Below, piece by piece: positions 62,100 to 64,000 of a stretch of 64,000 nucleotides of DNA. Every line of letters starts with the position of its first letter. The stretch's first letter is position 1. A program made the translations under genes and the position numbers. A model generated the notes under the pieces. That model ran no database searches. It was given only the letters and a program-made list of their open reading frames with translations, and had not been told where the DNA came from. This DNA comes from Pseudohalocynthiibacter aestuariivivens (GTDB lineage: Bacteria > Pseudomonadota > Alphaproteobacteria > Rhodobacterales > Rhodobacteraceae): the NCBI RefSeq assembly GCF_011040495.1, contig NZ_CP049039.1, positions 62,001 to 126,000 of the forward strand, read 5' to 3'.

Positions 62100-63455
62100 A
62101 TGATGTTGAGATACTTTATACTCGCTGTTGGTCTTGTGACGCTGACTGGATGCGGTGTTGCCTATATCTCGCCGCGTGTCACCGAAACCGATGGCAAGGT
62201 GCGAGTGTTACCTCTGACTGCCGACAGTGTCCGGGTCGCCAACGGCTCTTCCTACCGACCCAAGGAATTGCCCAGCGTCTTCTTTGCCAATGCCGGTGGC
62301 GGTGGCGGACTGCGTGGAGCAGGGGCAACGCCACCTGCGTCGCTTGATCGTCAGAACCGGCCTGCCGCGTTAGAGATGCGCCTGCCACCCAACGTCAATC
62401 CCGGCCCTTACGAGATCGGTGTTGGGGATGTGCTGTTACTGGCAACCAAGACACCGGGAAACACTGTCGAGGAATTGAGCGGCCTTCTTGCAGCCCAGAA
62501 CAGCCGCCAAGGCTATACCGTGCAAGATGATGGCGCGATCGCTATCCCGGATGTGGGGCGCGTTCAGATCGCCGGTCTTACGCTGGAAGAGGCAGAGGCG
62601 CAGCTGTTCCAGAGCCTTGTCGAAAATCAGATCGACCCGACGTTCAGCCTTGAGATTGCCGAGTTCAACTCCAAGCGCGTTTCATTGGGTGGGGCCGTGG
62701 CCAAACCGACCGTGGCACCGGTGACACTGACGCCACTCACGCTTGATGCTGCGCTGGCCGCCGCTGGCGGGATCAATACCAAGGATCTGGATTATGCCTC
62801 GATCCGGCTGTACCGCGACGGCACACTCTATCAAATCCCGCTGAACGAGTATCTGCGCCGCCCGGCTGTGCAAAAGGCCCGGCTGGTGGATGGCGACAGC
62901 GTTTTTGTCGACACCGAATATGAGCTGGACAAGGCACAAGCCTATTTCCGAGAACAGATCACACTGGCCCAATTCCGTCAGACCGCCCGCATTCAGGCTT
63001 TGAACGAGTTGAACTCCGAAGTCAGCCTGCGCCGCGCCGTATTGCAGGAATCGCGTGACAACTTCCGCTCCCAAATCGAGTTTGATGCGGTGGACCGTGA
63101 TTATGTCTATCTGACTGGTGAAGTGGTCAAGCCCAGCCGGTTCGTGCTGCCTTTCGGTCAGACCGCATCGCTGGCGGACGCATTGTTCGACAACGATGGT
63201 TTCCGCAATGAAACAGCCAATCCCAGCCAACTATACGTGCTGCGCGGCTCACCGGAACCGGGCAAGCCGGATTTGGTCACCGCCTGGCATCTCAATGGCT
63301 CTGATGCCAGCAAGTTCCTGTTGGCCACCAAGATGCAGATGCGTCCCAATGACGTGATCTTTATCGCCGAGCAACCGATCACCCGCTGGAACCGCGTGTT
63401 GCAGCAGTTCATACCGTCGATCCTCACTACGGGTGGCGCGCTCGCGGTGCAGTAG
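62100..63455 (+). CDS. Wza-type outer-membrane polysaccharide export lipoprotein
   Basis: 451 residues. Lipoprotein signal MMLRYFILAVGLVTLTGCGV with lipobox LTGC. A polysaccharide export (PES) domain with YEIGVGDVLLLATKTPGNT and DDGAIAIPDVGRVQIAGLTL follows, then SLBB repeats (AVAKPTVAPVTLTPLTLDAA; TGEVVKPSRFVLPFGQTASL). The last 40 residues would form the outer-membrane helix (NRVLQQFIPSILTTGGALAV). Partner of the co-polymerase at 42625. Followed by a strong terminator. Confidence 0.93.
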   Translation: MMLRYFILAVGLVTLTGCGVAYISPRVTETDGKVRVLPLTADSVRVANGSSYRPKELPSVFFANAGGGGGLRGAGATPPASLDRQNRPAALEMRLPPNVNPGPYEIGVGDVLLLATKTPGNTVEELSGLLAAQNSRQGYTVQDDGAIAIPDVGRVQIAGLTLEEAEAQLFQSLVENQIDPTFSLEIAEFNSKRVSLGGAVAKPTVAPVTLTPLTLDAALAAAGGINTKDLDYASIRLYRDGTLYQIPLNEYLRRPAVQKARLVDGDSVFVDTEYELDKAQAYFREQITLAQFRQTARIQALNELNSEVSLRRAVLQESRDNFRSQIEFDAVDRDYVYLTGEVVKPSRFVLPFGQTASLADALFDNDGFRNETANPSQLYVLRGSPEPGKPDLVTAWHLNGSDASKFLLATKMQMRPNDVIFIAEQPITRWNRVLQQFIPSILTTGGALAVQ

Positions 63456-63487
63456 GCAACAGAGCCAGAGAACGACTTATCTGATGC

Positions 63488-63515
63488 AAAGGCCGGGCAG
63501 AATTGCCCGGCCTTT
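63488..63515 (+). terminator. rho-independent terminator after wza
   Basis: A 12-bp perfect stem, AAAGGCCGGGCA with TGCCCGGCCTTT, closes on a GAAT tetraloop and runs into TTTTGTGTTT. The A-run on the other strand could also stop leftward transcripts. Confidence 0.88.
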
Positions 63516-63665
63516 TGTGTTTCTGACAGGTCGTTCAGAATAGGGACACTCTGGAGAGAGCTATTGGATGTAACGGTCTCAAACGGAGCCGGGCCTGACG
63601 GCACATCTCTGCCATCGGGTTTGCGACCCTCTCATCTATGCGATTAGAAACGGTGTCTGTTGCGG

Positions 63666-63998
63666 TTAGCGCAGCGACTGGATTACGATATATCCGTTCA
63701 ACGGACTGATCCACTGGCGTGACTGTACGATCCGCCCGCCGGGCGTAACCTGATAGCTGTTCTGGAACGTTGTGTCGCGGAACTCGTCCTTATCTGCGAT
63801 GCATGATTCCAGCATTCTGGTGGTGGATGTATGCACTTCGCCCAGTGACACCTGCTCGCCGCCCTCGGATTTAATCTGGCAATAAGGATCAAGCGCGACG
63901 GTGTAGTTCTCACCATCAAGATAGCGGTTTACCCGGGATGCTGCGCCGTCCTGTCGCGCGCGGATGATCGCTGCGACTGCGTCAACATCTGATGACAT
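63666..63998 (-). CDS. hypothetical protein, start at the window edge
   Basis: 110 residues from an ATG at 63998; only two bases remain to the window end, so the true start may lie outside. The visible part has one Cys pair (DPYCQIKSEG, LESCIADKDE) and a beta-rich end (GGRIVQSRQWISPLNGYIVI). No signal peptide is seen in this portion. No family recognised. Confidence 0.5.
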   Translation of the reverse strand: MSSDVDAVAAIIRARQDGAASRVNRYLDGENYTVALDPYCQIKSEGGEQVSLGEVHTSTTRMLESCIADKDEFRDTTFQNSYQVTPGGRIVQSRQWISPLNGYIVIQSLR

Positions 63999-64000
63999 CA

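Noticed and set aside
1..64000. CRISPR arrays, tRNA, rRNA, riboswitches, replication or partition genes
   Set aside because: I looked for regular repeats, cloverleaf-like segments and RepABC/ParAB motifs and saw none; a computed search could still find small RNAs.

Overview
The window reads as accessory DNA from an alphaproteobacterium, most likely a member of the Rhodobacteraceae (Roseobacter/Paracoccus type). The DNA is GC-rich, the protein style is typical of that family, and a VirB/VirD4 conjugation system sits next to a surface-polysaccharide locus, as is common on large plasmids or chromids of this group. No replication or partition genes, rRNA, tRNA or CRISPR were seen, so the replicon type is inferred.

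Layout. (1) 1-3.3 kb: the 3' part of a VirD4/TraG coupling protein, then debris: an IS3-type OrfA stub, the C-terminal remnant of a MobA/MobL-type relaxase and a truncated HAD gene. (2) 3.3-16.9 kb: cargo with a stress or envelope flavour. It holds two PHB-depolymerase-family esterases, a fatty acid desaturase, a Crp/Fnr regulator, an HWE sensor kinase, a DUF2254 membrane protein, two transglutaminase-like proteins and many small proteins, some below 60 residues. (3) 17.0-28.6 kb, minus strand: a nearly complete virB operon in the order virB1-2-3-4-(lipoprotein)-SLT/VirB5 chimera-virB5-8-9-10-11-two small genes-virB6, largely translationally coupled by 4-nt overlaps. (4) 28.6-30.7 kb: satellite genes of the transfer region (two secreted proteins, an XRE repressor with a candidate operator, one unknown). 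(5) 31.2-34.0 kb: a mobile-element graveyard. An IS3-family element with a nonsense codon in orfA lies between an IS6 remnant and the 5' stub of a TniA/TnsB-like transposase. The transposon end (three iterons and a TGTCA tip) interrupts a catabolic gene pair that has decayed into pseudogenes. (6) 34.0-64 kb: a surface-glycan locus.

The glycan locus has several modules. A three-gene operon matches, in order and type, the Campylobacter jejuni Cj1418-Cj1417-Cj1416 route to CDP-phosphoramidate (glutamine kinase, gamma-glutamyl hydrolase, cytidylyltransferase), and lies beside a TagF-like phosphotransferase. A nonulosonic (legionaminic/sialic-like) acid set consists of NeuC/LegG-, NeuA/LegF- and NeuB/LegI-like enzymes, a NeuD-like acetyltransferase and a CBS-fused aminotransferase. 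An amidino or amido-transfer set resembles PseA/WbpG with HisF and HisH. Asparagine synthase and HpcH aldolase genes sit in the same operon. Assembly and export are served by two initiating sugar transferases, a MurJ-like flippase, a polytopic membrane protein, a Wzc-type tyrosine kinase and a Wza lipoprotein. My inference is that the locus makes an anionic capsule or exopolysaccharide carrying an amidino-modified nonulosonate and a phosphoramidate-like group.

The most unusual items are the phosphoramidate-type operon with its extra N-terminal domain, the VirB5-lytic transglycosylase-VirB5 chimera, the inverted-repeat insertion in the VirB7-position lipoprotein, and a 57-residue zinc-ribbon membrane protein.
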